Positions 52,366-60,039 of a DNA stretch of 64,000 bases are shown here, in pieces. Numbering within the stretch: position 1 is the first letter of the stretch; each line of letters opens with the position of its first letter. Under the pieces are notes generated by a model, which saw nothing but the letters and a program-made list of their open reading frames with translations, was not told where the DNA came from and did not search any database. The translations under genes and the position numbers were made by a program. Origin of the DNA: Oceaniferula spumae (GTDB lineage Bacteria; Verrucomicrobiota; Verrucomicrobiia; Verrucomicrobiales; Akkermansiaceae); assembly GCF_042849255.1 (NCBI RefSeq), contig NZ_AP026866.1, positions 3,410,001-3,474,000 on the forward strand, read 5' to 3'.

Positions 52366-53060
52366 CAAACTTGTGCCTTATTCTGATTTTTTGACAACCT
52401 CCATTGAAGCAGCTGGATGAGTGTGGCGAAGCCCATGGGGAGATAAATATATGGTTTCGGCACGTCATGATGAAAAGCCTCGAGGATGAGCATCACCCCG
52501 ATGGTGACGAGAAAGGAAAGCGCGAGGATTTTGAACGATGGGTTCTTGATGACAAACTCACCAATGGGGCCGGCTGCGAAGAGTAAGACGACGAAGGAAA
52601 GGATGACGGCGGCGGCGATGGTGTAGATGTGGTCGGTCAGGCCAAAAGCGGTGACCACTGAGTCGAGAGCAAAGACAACGTCCATAACGACGATCAGGCT
52701 GATGGCACTCAGCATGGCGGTTCTAGGTTTCGCCGGGCCCACTTTTTCTTCGCGAAGTTCAACGGTATTGTGAATTTCGCGCACAGCTTTCCAGATCAGG
52801 AAAAGCCCGCCACCTAACAGCATCAGGTCGCGGATCGACATATCGAAAACGAAGGGATGAGTGAGAGATAGGATGTAGGAAAATGCCATCACCATCAGGA
52901 GACGTGCCACCAAAGCGATGGATAGACCTATCCGGCGGGCTCTGTCGCGCAGCTCTTTGGGAAGCTTAGAAACAATGATTGTGATGACGACGATGTTGTC
53001 CACGCCCAGAACGATTTCGAGCGCGAAGAGCAGCAAGAGAGTAGCGATGAGGTCACCCAT
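52365..53060 (-). CDS. terC: TerC-family membrane protein
   Basis: The 231-residue protein has seven membrane helices and the TerC hallmarks: EIVLGVDNIVVI in the first helix (acidic metal-site residues) and VVMDVVFALDSVVTAFGLT in the middle. TerC/Alx relatives export Mn2+ and help load metals into exported proteins. It is 15 bases after moaE, inside the Moco operon. Its role there is not known from sequence; Mn or metal balance is the best guess. Confidence 0.92.
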   Translation of the reverse strand: MGDLIATLLLLFALEIVLGVDNIVVITIIVSKLPKELRDRARRIGLSIALVARLLMVMAFSYILSLTHPFVFDMSIRDLMLLGGGLFLIWKAVREIHNTVELREEKVGPAKPRTAMLSAISLIVVMDVVFALDSVVTAFGLTDHIYTIAAAVILSFVVLLFAAGPIGEFVIKNPSFKILALSFLVTIGVMLILEAFHHDVPKPYIYLPMGFATLIQLLQWRLSKNQNKAQV

Positions 53061-53075
53061 GGTTTCGCTGTGGGG

Positions 53076-53507
53076 TTAATGTTGGTGTTCAGAGCATGCG
53101 TGGCATTTCACCCAGATGCTGGTGCCATCGGTATAGTGTTCTTTTTTCCAAATTGGAACAGTGGATTTGATTTGGTCTATGATAGCGCGGCAGGCGTCGA
53201 AGGCGGCGTCGCGGTGGGCCGCGGAGACAGCGATGGCGATGGCGATTTCTCCGATCTGTAAATGGCCGGTGCGGTGCTGGCAACGGGCGGCTACGATATC
53301 GTGCTCGGCGCAGATTTTTTCGAGGATGCGGTTGCCCTCTTTTTCGGCCAGGGTAGGGAAGGCTTCGTATTCTAGGGATGCGACATCGCGGCCTTGATGG
53401 TGGTTGCGCACCCAGCCTTCGAACGAGGCAAAGCCGCCAGCGGCAGGATCACGCACAGCATCACAAAGCGCGCGGGGATCGATTGGGGTTTCTGTTAATT
53501 GAAACAT
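53076..53507 (-). CDS. moaE: MoaE, large subunit of molybdopterin synthase
   Basis: MoaE with MoaD inserts two sulfurs into precursor Z to form molybdopterin. The 143-residue protein has the conserved GGFASFEGWVRNHHQGR (with the Arg pocket), LEYEAFP, RTGHLQIGEIAI and the active-site Lys region IWKKEHY. Start at 53507, with AGAAGG just upstream; an upstream start at 53528 is also possible. The partner MoaD is fused to MobA in the next gene of the operon. Confidence 0.95.
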   Translation of the reverse strand: MFQLTETPIDPRALCDAVRDPAAGGFASFEGWVRNHHQGRDVASLEYEAFPTLAEKEGNRILEKICAEHDIVAARCQHRTGHLQIGEIAIAIAVSAAHRDAAFDACRAIIDQIKSTVPIWKKEHYTDGTSIWVKCHACSEHQH

Positions 53508-53548
53508 GCCTTCTAATTCTACATTCACTATTCAAAATTCATCATTCT

Positions 53549-54367
53549 TCAGCCGCCTGCTACGGGTGGGATGAAGACAAGCTCTTCGCCTTCGGTGAGA
53601 CGATGGTTCCAGTCGGTAAAGTCACCATTGACGGCAACCATCATGCCTTTGCGTTTGAGAGGCATCTGGTACTTGGCCCGGACTTCCTCAAAGACACCGG
53701 CGGGGGTGACGGAGTCGGTGGTGTGACTTTCGTTATCGGTACCAGAAAGTTCACGCAGTTGCGCGAAGTAGGAAAGGGTGATGGTCTTTTCTGTGGTTGT
53801 GCCATCGATGCGGGCGCGGATTTCGATGGCGTCGGCTTCGGTGTTGGTATTGGCCAATGGCCACAGACCGGGGGAGGGTAACGCTTGGCCGGTGATTTTG
53901 CCTAAGACGGATCTTGGGCAGCGTTTGCCGGATTGGATCGATTCCAAGACGAGGTCACAGGTCGCGGGTGACCAGATGGCGCAGAGTGGTTCTGGTAAAC
54001 CGTCGGAGGCGCTGAGGTAGTAAGTCGCAGCGCTGTCGGCGGTATGTTGATCGACCAAATCCTGAAGATGCTTTTCTTCTAACAATGGCAAGTCACATGC
54101 CAGCACCAGCCATGTGGCGTCCGGGTCGTGCTGCTGGGCAGAGGCAATCGCACCGAGTGGGCCCACATTTCCAAAAGCATCGGCAATGACGTGGTCACCC
54201 TCACCCTCGGCGACGGAGATGAAAACTTGGTCGCAAACAGATTCTAACAGTTTGACCCCACGCTCGCGCTGACTCAGGCCATCACGGAAGACCAATTCCG
54301 ATTTATCCGATCCCATGCGCGAGGATTTTCCTCCGACTAACAGAAGTCCTTTCAAGCAATTATTCAT
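53549..54367 (-). CDS. mobA-moaD: MobA-MoaD fusion: Mo-cofactor guanylyltransferase and molybdopterin synthase small subunit
   Basis: The 272-residue protein joins two Moco proteins that act at different steps. Residues 1 to about 185 are MobA-like: the nucleotide-binding LLVGGKSSRMGSDKSEL (residues 8-24), ACDLPLL with the Mg-binding Asp and the VGPLGAI segment. From about 190 to the end it is MoaD, with TITLSYFAQLREL and a C-terminal PPVAGG. The free Gly-Gly at the C-terminus is the sulfur carrier, so the order MobA then MoaD keeps it exposed. MobA adds GMP (or CMP in relatives) to molybdopterin. moaE lies downstream and moaC upstream. Confidence 0.93.
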   Translation of the reverse strand: MNNCLKGLLLVGGKSSRMGSDKSELVFRDGLSQRERGVKLLESVCDQVFISVAEGEGDHVIADAFGNVGPLGAIASAQQHDPDATWLVLACDLPLLEEKHLQDLVDQHTADSAATYYLSASDGLPEPLCAIWSPATCDLVLESIQSGKRCPRSVLGKITGQALPSPGLWPLANTNTEADAIEIRARIDGTTTEKTITLSYFAQLRELSGTDNESHTTDSVTPAGVFEEVRAKYQMPLKRKGMMVAVNGDFTDWNHRLTEGEELVFIPPVAGG

Positions 54368-54381
54368 TCTGCAATTTGAAA

Positions 54382-54861
54382 TTATTCATTCCGAAAGTCT
54401 CCCGACTTTCCTCCGGTCTTCTCCAGTAGTCTGGTCTCGCGAATCACCATTGCCTTATTCACCGCCTTGCACATGTCGTAAAGAGTCAGGGCGGCACCGC
54501 TGGCTCCGGCGAGGGCTTCCATCTCGATGCCTGTGCGGCCGGTGGTGACGCAGGTGCAGGTGATCGTGATTTCAGTGTCCGAGCTGGGTTCGATCTTAAA
54601 CTTGCAGCTGTCTAACGGAAGTGGGTGGCAGAAAGGGATGAGGTCTGAGGTTTTCTTCGCCGCCATGGTGCCGGCGATGATCGCGGTGTGAAAGACGGGT
54701 CCTTTTTTACTCTGGATCTCACCGTCGGTGAGTAGAGCCATGACTTCTGGGCCGACCTCAATGATGCTTTGAGCGGTGGCACTGCGATGAGTGCGATCCT
54801 TGCCGGAGACATCGACCATGCCCGGCTGGTTGTTTTCGTTGATATGAGTAAGTTGAGACAT
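54382..54861 (-). CDS. moaC: MoaC, cyclic pyranopterin monophosphate synthase
   Basis: MoaC rearranges the MoaA product to cyclic pyranopterin monophosphate, the first stable Moco intermediate. The 159-residue protein has MVDVSGKDRTHRSA, KKTSDLIPFCHPLP with the active-site Lys and His, VTTGRTGIEMEALAG and LYDMCKA. It is 14 bases before the mobA-moaD gene in the same operon. Confidence 0.97.
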   Translation of the reverse strand: MSQLTHINENNQPGMVDVSGKDRTHRSATAQSIIEVGPEVMALLTDGEIQSKKGPVFHTAIIAGTMAAKKTSDLIPFCHPLPLDSCKFKIEPSSDTEITITCTCVTTGRTGIEMEALAGASGAALTLYDMCKAVNKAMVIRETRLLEKTGGKSGDFRNE

Positions 54862-54906
54862 TGGAATTAGGGAAATGGGATGGAGTGCTGCGCTCGGGCG
54901 CAGAGG

Positions 54907-56082
54907 CTACCATGGGTAGAAGGGGAGGGTGGTGCTGGCGGGGCTGCTGGAGGGAAGTTCGCAGATGCCTTGGGCTCCTGCAAGGGCGCTGTAGTCACCG
55001 GAGTTACGTGGTGGGCTGGGGTGGAGCTGGTTGTCGAAGACATTGCTGGCTACCAAGCCGGGAAATGGTGCATTCCAGATGGTTTCGTGGGCAAGCGGAA
55101 GCGTCTGAGGGTTCCATGTTTCACGGCGCATGTGTCTGAGAGCGGGCAGAACGTAGCGTGCGAGACATGCCATGACGGAAACCGGATTTCCGGGCAATGC
55201 GAACACGGGTGTTTTTCCAGGCCAGAAAGCAAATGGTTTTCCTGGACGCTGGGCGACTCCATGGAAACTGGGAGTGCCGACGAGTGAATCTAACACCGGA
55301 GCCACATAATCAAATTTCCCCATGGAGATCCCACCTGTTAGTAGGATGATGTCAAAGTCTTCCAGCCCTTCACTGATTGCCTTTTCGAGATCTTCCTTGG
55401 TATCTGAGACGTGAACATTGGTCACATTGCCGAGCTGCTTGGATTCGATGCTGGCTTTGATCGCTGGAGCATGGCTGCGGCGGATCTGATGAGGCCGTGG
55501 CTGTTCATCAGGCGGAATGACTTCATCGCCAGTGGTGATGAGTAAAATGTTAGGCTGCCGCACCAGTAGGATTTGAGTTTTTCCAACAGAGGCCGCGATG
55601 GCGAGTTCAGGGGCCGAGAGAATGCTTCCTCCCGACACGAGAGGGGAACCTTTTTCCTGATCACTGCCAGCAGGGTGGATGTGCTGCCCCGGGCTTGCTG
55701 GGCAAGAGGGAGATAGATGCGCGACGCCGTTTTCGAGCCGGATGTCTTCGATCTTGATGACACAATCACACCCATCGGGGAGCACAGCGCCGGTCATGAC
55801 CTCGAGGCATTGGTCTTTATTTTCAAGTGTCAGGGCGGGCGAGCCAGCTGCCTGAGTGCCGGTAATGGTAAACTCCCTGCGCCCGGCTGCGAAGCTTTGA
55901 TAGGAAATGGCGACCCCATCCATCATCACACGGTCATAGGGCGGGATCGGGCGGTCCGCTGAAATTGTCTCAGCAAGCACTCTGCCATACGCATGCTCAA
56001 GGCCTGTTTCCTCCCAGTCTAGCACTGGCAACTGGGAAAGAATCAGGTCTTCGGCCTCGTGGATCGAAATGAGCGGCTGCAC
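54907..56082 (-). CDS. moeA: MoeA, molybdopterin molybdenumtransferase
   Basis: MoeA inserts molybdate into adenylated molybdopterin. The protein has DRPIPPYDRVMMDGVAI near residues 47-63, PHQIRRSHAPAI, the molybdate/MPT site TGGISMGKFDYV and PGKPFAFWPGKTPVFALPGNPVS. The GTG at 56082 gives 391 residues, which begin LISIHEAEDLIL as in other MoeA proteins. An ATG at 56145 would add 21 residues encoded across a 50-base direct repeat that recurs beside moaA, so GTG is preferred but not proven. It is the first gene of the operon moeA-moaC-mobA/moaD-moaE-terC-doxX. Confidence 0.93.
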   Translation of the reverse strand: MQPLISIHEAEDLILSQLPVLDWEETGLEHAYGRVLAETISADRPIPPYDRVMMDGVAISYQSFAAGRREFTITGTQAAGSPALTLENKDQCLEVMTGAVLPDGCDCVIKIEDIRLENGVAHLSPSCPASPGQHIHPAGSDQEKGSPLVSGGSILSAPELAIAASVGKTQILLVRQPNILLITTGDEVIPPDEQPRPHQIRRSHAPAIKASIESKQLGNVTNVHVSDTKEDLEKAISEGLEDFDIILLTGGISMGKFDYVAPVLDSLVGTPSFHGVAQRPGKPFAFWPGKTPVFALPGNPVSVMACLARYVLPALRHMRRETWNPQTLPLAHETIWNAPFPGLVASNVFDNQLHPSPPRNSGDYSALAGAQGICELPSSSPASTTLPFYPW

Positions 56083-56085
56083 ATG

Positions 56086-56135
56086 ATGGATCAAATCACG
56101 CTTGGCGCACTTTGTCCATCCACGCGAGTGTCTGC
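56086..56135. repeat. 50-base direct repeat, copy A (beside moeA)
   Basis: This segment matches 57141-57190 at 45 of 50 positions in the same orientation. The five differences change amino acids in both possible coding frames, so coding constraint does not explain the match. It lies next to the moeA start, and copy B lies next to the moaA start. Confidence 0.8.
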
Positions 56136-56237
56136 TTAGTTGCATGAAGCGGTTTGGATCGAGGAAGGGGTGAAATAAGCACCAGCTAGAACCGGGATCA
56201 CATGATCGGAACAACGTCGGATTCTCTGATTGCGGAA

Positions 56238-56267
56238 TTGACAGTCGATTGTGAGATTCCCTAGTGT
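56238..56267 (+). promoter_or_regulatory. Candidate promoter of the PEP-CTERM gene
   Basis: A perfect TTGACA (56238-56243) is followed 18 bases later by TAGTGT (56262-56267). The ATG is at 56278, so the leader would be only a few bases long. Confidence 0.35.
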
Positions 56268-56277
56268 GTAGAGCATC

Positions 56278-57069
56278 ATGAATAATCTGCATAGATTCCT
56301 AACTCCGCTGACTGCCCTCAGCGGGATTCTGACCACTGGCGTCGCTTCTGCTTCGTTGGTTGCTTGGTATCCACTTGACTCCGATGCTCTCGATGCGAGT
56401 GGCAACGGTCATCATGGAGCGGTAGTGGGAGGTACTGTCAACTTTGGTCAGGCCGGAGCAAATGCCAACACCGTTAGTTCTGCAGCATTTCCTGATAATG
56501 GACATATCACCGTGCCGTATTCCGCTGCTTTGAACTCGTCTACTTTCACAGTGACTATGTGGGTCAATACGACATCGACGGCAGGATTTACTTCCCCTTT
56601 GACAAGTAGAGATGATGTTCCGAATCCTGGCGGAAGCACCCATGGTTACATTTTATACAATGATGTAGGTGGCAATTGGAATTTTTGGAATGGTACAGGT
56701 GCCGGTTCTGGAACTTGGGATCAACTGGTTGGAGGTGGTGTCAGCATCAACACCTGGACTCACATTGCGATGACCTATGATGGTGGCACAAGCACCAAGA
56801 CGATCTGGATCAACGGTGTGAACGCTGGGTCCAAGACCGTGGGTCACAGTGTGAATGGACCGCAGACCGAGGATCTGCATATTGGCTCGGGGTCAGATGC
56901 CGGAACGAATTTTTATTTTTCAGGTAATATCGATGATGTGACGATCTGGGACGAAGCGCTCGATCAGGCGGCGATCCAAAGCATCATGATCGACAGTGTG
57001 CCTGAGCCGACAAGCACTCTACTGCTGGGTCTGGGCTTGATTTCCGTAGCCTTCCGCAGGAACCGATAG
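56278..57069 (+). CDS. LamG-domain protein with PEP-CTERM sorting signal
   Basis: The 263-residue protein has a signal peptide (cleavage near ASAS), one LamG/concanavalin-like domain (about 30-235, with LVAWYPLD, GNGHHG, FTVTMWVNT, WTHIAMTYDG and IDDVTIWDEAL) and a C-terminal PEP-CTERM tail: VPEP, a hydrophobic helix and a basic end. The tail is the substrate of exosortase, which transfers such proteins to the outer surface or matrix; no exosortase is in this window. LamG domains bind sugars or proteins. It sits alone between the divergent Moco genes moeA and moaA and is flanked by a 50-base direct repeat. Confidence 0.93.
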   Translation: MNNLHRFLTPLTALSGILTTGVASASLVAWYPLDSDALDASGNGHHGAVVGGTVNFGQAGANANTVSSAAFPDNGHITVPYSAALNSSTFTVTMWVNTTSTAGFTSPLTSRDDVPNPGGSTHGYILYNDVGGNWNFWNGTGAGSGTWDQLVGGGVSINTWTHIAMTYDGGTSTKTIWINGVNAGSKTVGHSVNGPQTEDLHIGSGSDAGTNFYFSGNIDDVTIWDEALDQAAIQSIMIDSVPEPTSTLLLGLGLISVAFRRNR

Positions 57070-57140
57070 CACACGGCCGCTTGGAATTGGGGCCTGTTCA
57101 AAGTAAGCGGGATAAGAAATGGCTTATCTCTGCAAGTAGG

Positions 57141-57190
57141 ATGGCTCAAATCACGCTTGGCGAACTTTGTCGATCCGTGCGAGTGTCTGC
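57141..57190. repeat. 50-base direct repeat, copy B (beside moaA)
   Basis: This is the second copy of the repeat at 56086-56135, 1055 bases away. A small hairpin (GATAAG/CTTATC at about 57111-57128) lies just before it. Outside the repeats, GTGCAGCCGC occurs in inverted orientation at 56082 (minus strand) and 57193 (plus strand), at the possible GTG starts of moeA and moaA. Confidence 0.8.
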
Positions 57191-57192
57191 CC

Positions 57193-58200
57193 GTGCAGCC
57201 GCCACTCGACACTTTGCAGCGACCTCTCCGTGACCTCCGGATCTCGGTGACGGATCGGTGTAACTTCCGTTGTCATTACTGCATGCCGGCTGAGATTTTT
57301 GGTCCGGGCTATGCTTTTCTTCCCAAGCCCGAAATTTTGACACACGAGGAAATCGCCCGTTCGGCCAGCGCTTTCAGTTCACTAGGCGTGGAAAAACTAC
57401 GCATCACCGGTGGCGAGCCCTTGCTGCGCCGTGGCCTGTCTGATCTGGTAGCCATGCTCTCTGAAATCCCGGGTCATCACGACTTGGCGATTACCACCAA
57501 TGGAGTTCTGCTGGGGCGCCATGCCAATAGCCTGAAGGAGGCTGGACTGCATCGCGTCACGGTTTCTCTCGATGCTCTATCTGAAGAGGTTTTTTCCAAG
57601 ATGAACGGAGTCGGTGCCAGTCCCGACAAGGTAATCGCCGGTGTCGATGCCGCGATCTCCGCTGGCCTCGGCGTGAAGATCAACTGCGTGGTGCAGAAGG
57701 GAGTGAATGAACAGGAGGTTCTGCCGTTGGCTGAGTTCGCGCGTGATCGTGGAGTCACCCTGCGCTTTATCGAGTTCATGGACACCGGCAACACCAACCG
57801 CTGGCAGCTCGACCAAGTCGTGCCATCGGCTGATTTATTGGAAAAACTGAAGTCGCGCTTTGACCTCGAGGCTAGTCAGTCACCATTACTCGGAGAGACA
57901 GCCAAGCGCTACCAACACGTTGACCAGCCCGAGGTCGAAATTGGTTTTATTTCCTCAGTCAGCCAGCCGTTTTGCCGCGACTGCAATCGCGCCCGACTTT
58001 CCGCCGACGGTCAGATTTTCACCTGTCTGTTCGCAGAAAAAGGGCACGATCTAAAAAGCCTCCTGCGAAGTGGTGCCACCGACGCGCAACTAGCCGACGA
58101 GGTGTCCAGAATCTGGCACCGCCGAAGCGATCGGTATTCAGAGATACGCGCCGAGGGTGGCGAGCGGACAAAGCCCGAGATGTCATACATCGGGGGCTAA
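57193..58200 (+). CDS. moaA: MoaA, GTP 3',8-cyclase (radical SAM)
   Basis: MoaA starts Moco synthesis by rearranging GTP with a radical SAM [4Fe-4S] cluster. From GTG at 57193 the protein has 335 residues: CNFRCHYC (C23, C27, C30) binds the SAM cluster, GGEPLLRRG follows, and the C-terminal cluster is in PFCRDCNRARLSADGQIFTC. The C-terminal MSYIGG gives the conserved Gly-Gly tail. A TTG at 57157 would extend the protein into the direct repeat; the GTG start gives the usual short lead before DLRISVTDRC. It is divergent from moeA. Confidence 0.95.
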   Translation: MQPPLDTLQRPLRDLRISVTDRCNFRCHYCMPAEIFGPGYAFLPKPEILTHEEIARSASAFSSLGVEKLRITGGEPLLRRGLSDLVAMLSEIPGHHDLAITTNGVLLGRHANSLKEAGLHRVTVSLDALSEEVFSKMNGVGASPDKVIAGVDAAISAGLGVKINCVVQKGVNEQEVLPLAEFARDRGVTLRFIEFMDTGNTNRWQLDQVVPSADLLEKLKSRFDLEASQSPLLGETAKRYQHVDQPEVEIGFISSVSQPFCRDCNRARLSADGQIFTCLFAEKGHDLKSLLRSGATDAQLADEVSRIWHRRSDRYSEIRAEGGERTKPEMSYIGG

Positions 58201-58216
58201 GGCCAGAGTGCTCGAA

Positions 58217-59104
58217 CTAAGCGGCTTCAGTATTGAACTGCTGCTTGAGCTCGCGGAACGACTCGGATACCGCGAGGCTGGAACGTGGGCGATCGGAAGG
58301 ATTGCGGGTGAGTTGCCAATCGATCCACTGACCTACCCAAGCCGGGAGATCAGGGCGGAGTTCGCACAGAGGGGTGACGATGTGGTTCAGGTGAGAATAC
58401 ATGACCTCCACCGGTGTGCTTCCCTGGAATGGAAGGGTGCCTGTGAGTGCGTGGTAATAGACACAGCCCATGGCGTAGATGTCTGCCGCGCGAGTGGGAG
58501 GAGTTCCCTCGAAGCGCTCAGGAGCCATGAAATGCGGAGATCCGTAGGTGCTCAGTAAAATTTGATCCGTTCTCTGTGAGAGGTCGGTAAGTCGTGCTTG
58601 TTCGAAATCCAACAGCTTATACTGCGGCCTTCCGTTACCGGAATGAATGCGCATGATGTTCTCGGGTTTGAGATCACCGTGCACGATGTCATTTTCATGG
58701 GCTGCCAACAAGGCATCCTGTGATTGCTGCACCAGTTCTGCGAGATCTTCCAAGTCGAGCGATGACCGCTGAGCGACTTCATTCATGGTTTCTCCATTGA
58801 GAAGCTCCATCACCACGCAGATTTCGCCCTCGTCGCGATAGACGTCATGGATGGTGACGATGTTCGGATGGTTGAGCGAAGCCAGAACTCGGGCTTCGCG
58901 GCGCAAGGTATCTGGGAACAGAGTGGCGGTGTCGTTACTATTGTGCTTGAGGCGTTTGATCGCCACATCGCGACCTAGCTCGGTGTCTTGAGCTAGAAAT
59001 ACGGCACCGGTGCCGCCTTCGTTGATTTGTTGACCCAGGCTGTAACGCGTCTGCTTGACTGCCAGTTGGGTGACTTCTTGGGTGAGGTTTTCCAGCGAGT
59101 TCAT
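58217..59104 (-). CDS. Ser/Thr protein kinase
   Basis: From the ATG at 59104 the protein has 295 residues, one kinase domain and no membrane segment. It has the glycine loop NEGGTGAVF, the strand-3 Lys50 in VAIK, HGDLKPENI (142-150; HGD instead of HRD), the Mg site D166-F-E instead of DFG, MAPERF and SDRP. The catalytic Asp, Lys and Asn are present, so activity is likely, in contrast to the two pseudokinases at 22162-25934. A target cannot be read from sequence. It converges with moaA, 16 bases apart. A TTG at 59152 is a possible alternative start. Confidence 0.88.
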   Translation of the reverse strand: MNSLENLTQEVTQLAVKQTRYSLGQQINEGGTGAVFLAQDTELGRDVAIKRLKHNSNDTATLFPDTLRREARVLASLNHPNIVTIHDVYRDEGEICVVMELLNGETMNEVAQRSSLDLEDLAELVQQSQDALLAAHENDIVHGDLKPENIMRIHSGNGRPQYKLLDFEQARLTDLSQRTDQILLSTYGSPHFMAPERFEGTPPTRAADIYAMGCVYYHALTGTLPFQGSTPVEVMYSHLNHIVTPLCELRPDLPAWVGQWIDWQLTRNPSDRPRSSLAVSESFRELKQQFNTEAA

Positions 59105-59152
59105 GTTCTTAGGGGGAGGAGTAGGGTTGTTGTTGTTCCGCTTTAGGCTCAA

Positions 59153-59526
59153 TAATCAGCTGTTCCTTAGCGGTGGGTAATATTTATAGAAAATATACGT
59201 TAATGGCAATAAAAAGGTTAATATTGTGGAATATGTAATACAATGGGCGGGTTTTTTGTATTATTAGATGATCGCCTCTAATCTATACAACCGACACAGT
59301 AAGAACGGGTTATGGTATTTATTAGGGGGCATCCATCGGTAGAGATTCAAAAAATAGATGTAGTATTATTTTATTAAAGATTAATTAAATATCTTGCGAA
59401 ACTAGCCTCCAATTGGAGTGGATAGTGAATAAATGACATGGTCCGGGCGGTTCGAAGGTCGGATTATTTTGCCCGTGAAGTTAATTTGCCGTGCATGAGC
59501 TGAATGCCTCATGCAGGCTCTAGGGC
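59153..59526. other. AT-rich 374-base gap between the kinase and MOSC genes
   Basis: No gene is seen. The stretch is clearly more AT-rich than its surroundings, with many TATA-like and poly-T/A tracts, as expected for divergent promoters of the kinase (minus) and MOSC (plus) genes. No single promoter pair stands out. Confidence 0.6.
59493..59514 (+). promoter_or_regulatory. Hairpin just before the MOSC gene start
   Basis: GCATGAG (59493-59499) and CTCATGC (59508-59514) form a perfect 7-bp stem with an 8-base loop ending 12 bases before the ATG at 59527. It occupies the ribosome entry region, where no Shine-Dalgarno sequence is visible. Confidence 0.4.
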
Positions 59527-60039
59527 ATGACGATCCGCCTGAAACATCTCTACATTTCTCCTGACCACAACTACTTCGGTAGGCACGGCAAAGGCGCTCT
59601 GGATTATGCGATTGAGGAAAAACAGAGCATCGAATGTGTGGCGGGCAAGGGGATCGTGGACGACCGGTTTTTCGATTATGAGCCGGACTACAAAGGCCAA
59701 ATCACATTCTTTGATTGGGTGATTTATGAACGTGTTCGGGATGAAATTGTGAAAGGCTCTCTGTCTCCATCAGCTTTCCGCCGCAATGTCATCGTCGAGG
59801 GTGTTGATCTCAATGAATTAATCGACAAGCGCTTCACGATCGGAGACCTCGAATTTACCGGTTCCTGCGAGTGCAAACCGTGCTATTGGATGGATCAGGC
59901 CTGTGCGCCGGGGACTCACGAATTTTTAAAAGGCTACGGCGGCCTGCGCGCCCGCATCGTCAAAGGCGGTGAGTTGAAGATCCGTGACTATGATCTGAAC
60001 GTCATCGGCGAGATTGAACCGGAAATCAGCAATGACTGA
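59527..60039 (+). CDS. MOSC-domain protein
   Basis: The 170-residue protein is a single MOSC domain (the C-terminal domain of molybdenum cofactor sulfurase). It shows the start LKHLYISPDHN, FRRNVIVEGVDLNELIDKRF and GDLEFTGSCECKPC, which carries the conserved Cys, then the GYGGLRARI end. MOSC proteins bind Moco or carry sulfur to metals. Its overlap with the fdhD start and the Moco genes nearby support a Moco role. Confidence 0.9.
   Translation: MTIRLKHLYISPDHNYFGRHGKGALDYAIEEKQSIECVAGKGIVDDRFFDYEPDYKGQITFFDWVIYERVRDEIVKGSLSPSAFRRNVIVEGVDLNELIDKRFTIGDLEFTGSCECKPCYWMDQACAPGTHEFLKGYGGLRARIVKGGELKIRDYDLNVIGEIEPEISND

Noticed and set aside
57070..57192. A possible Moco riboswitch upstream of moaA
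   Set aside because: I looked for the conserved multi-helix leader and saw only a small hairpin and the 50-base repeat, whose copy beside moeA is in the opposite sense to that gene.
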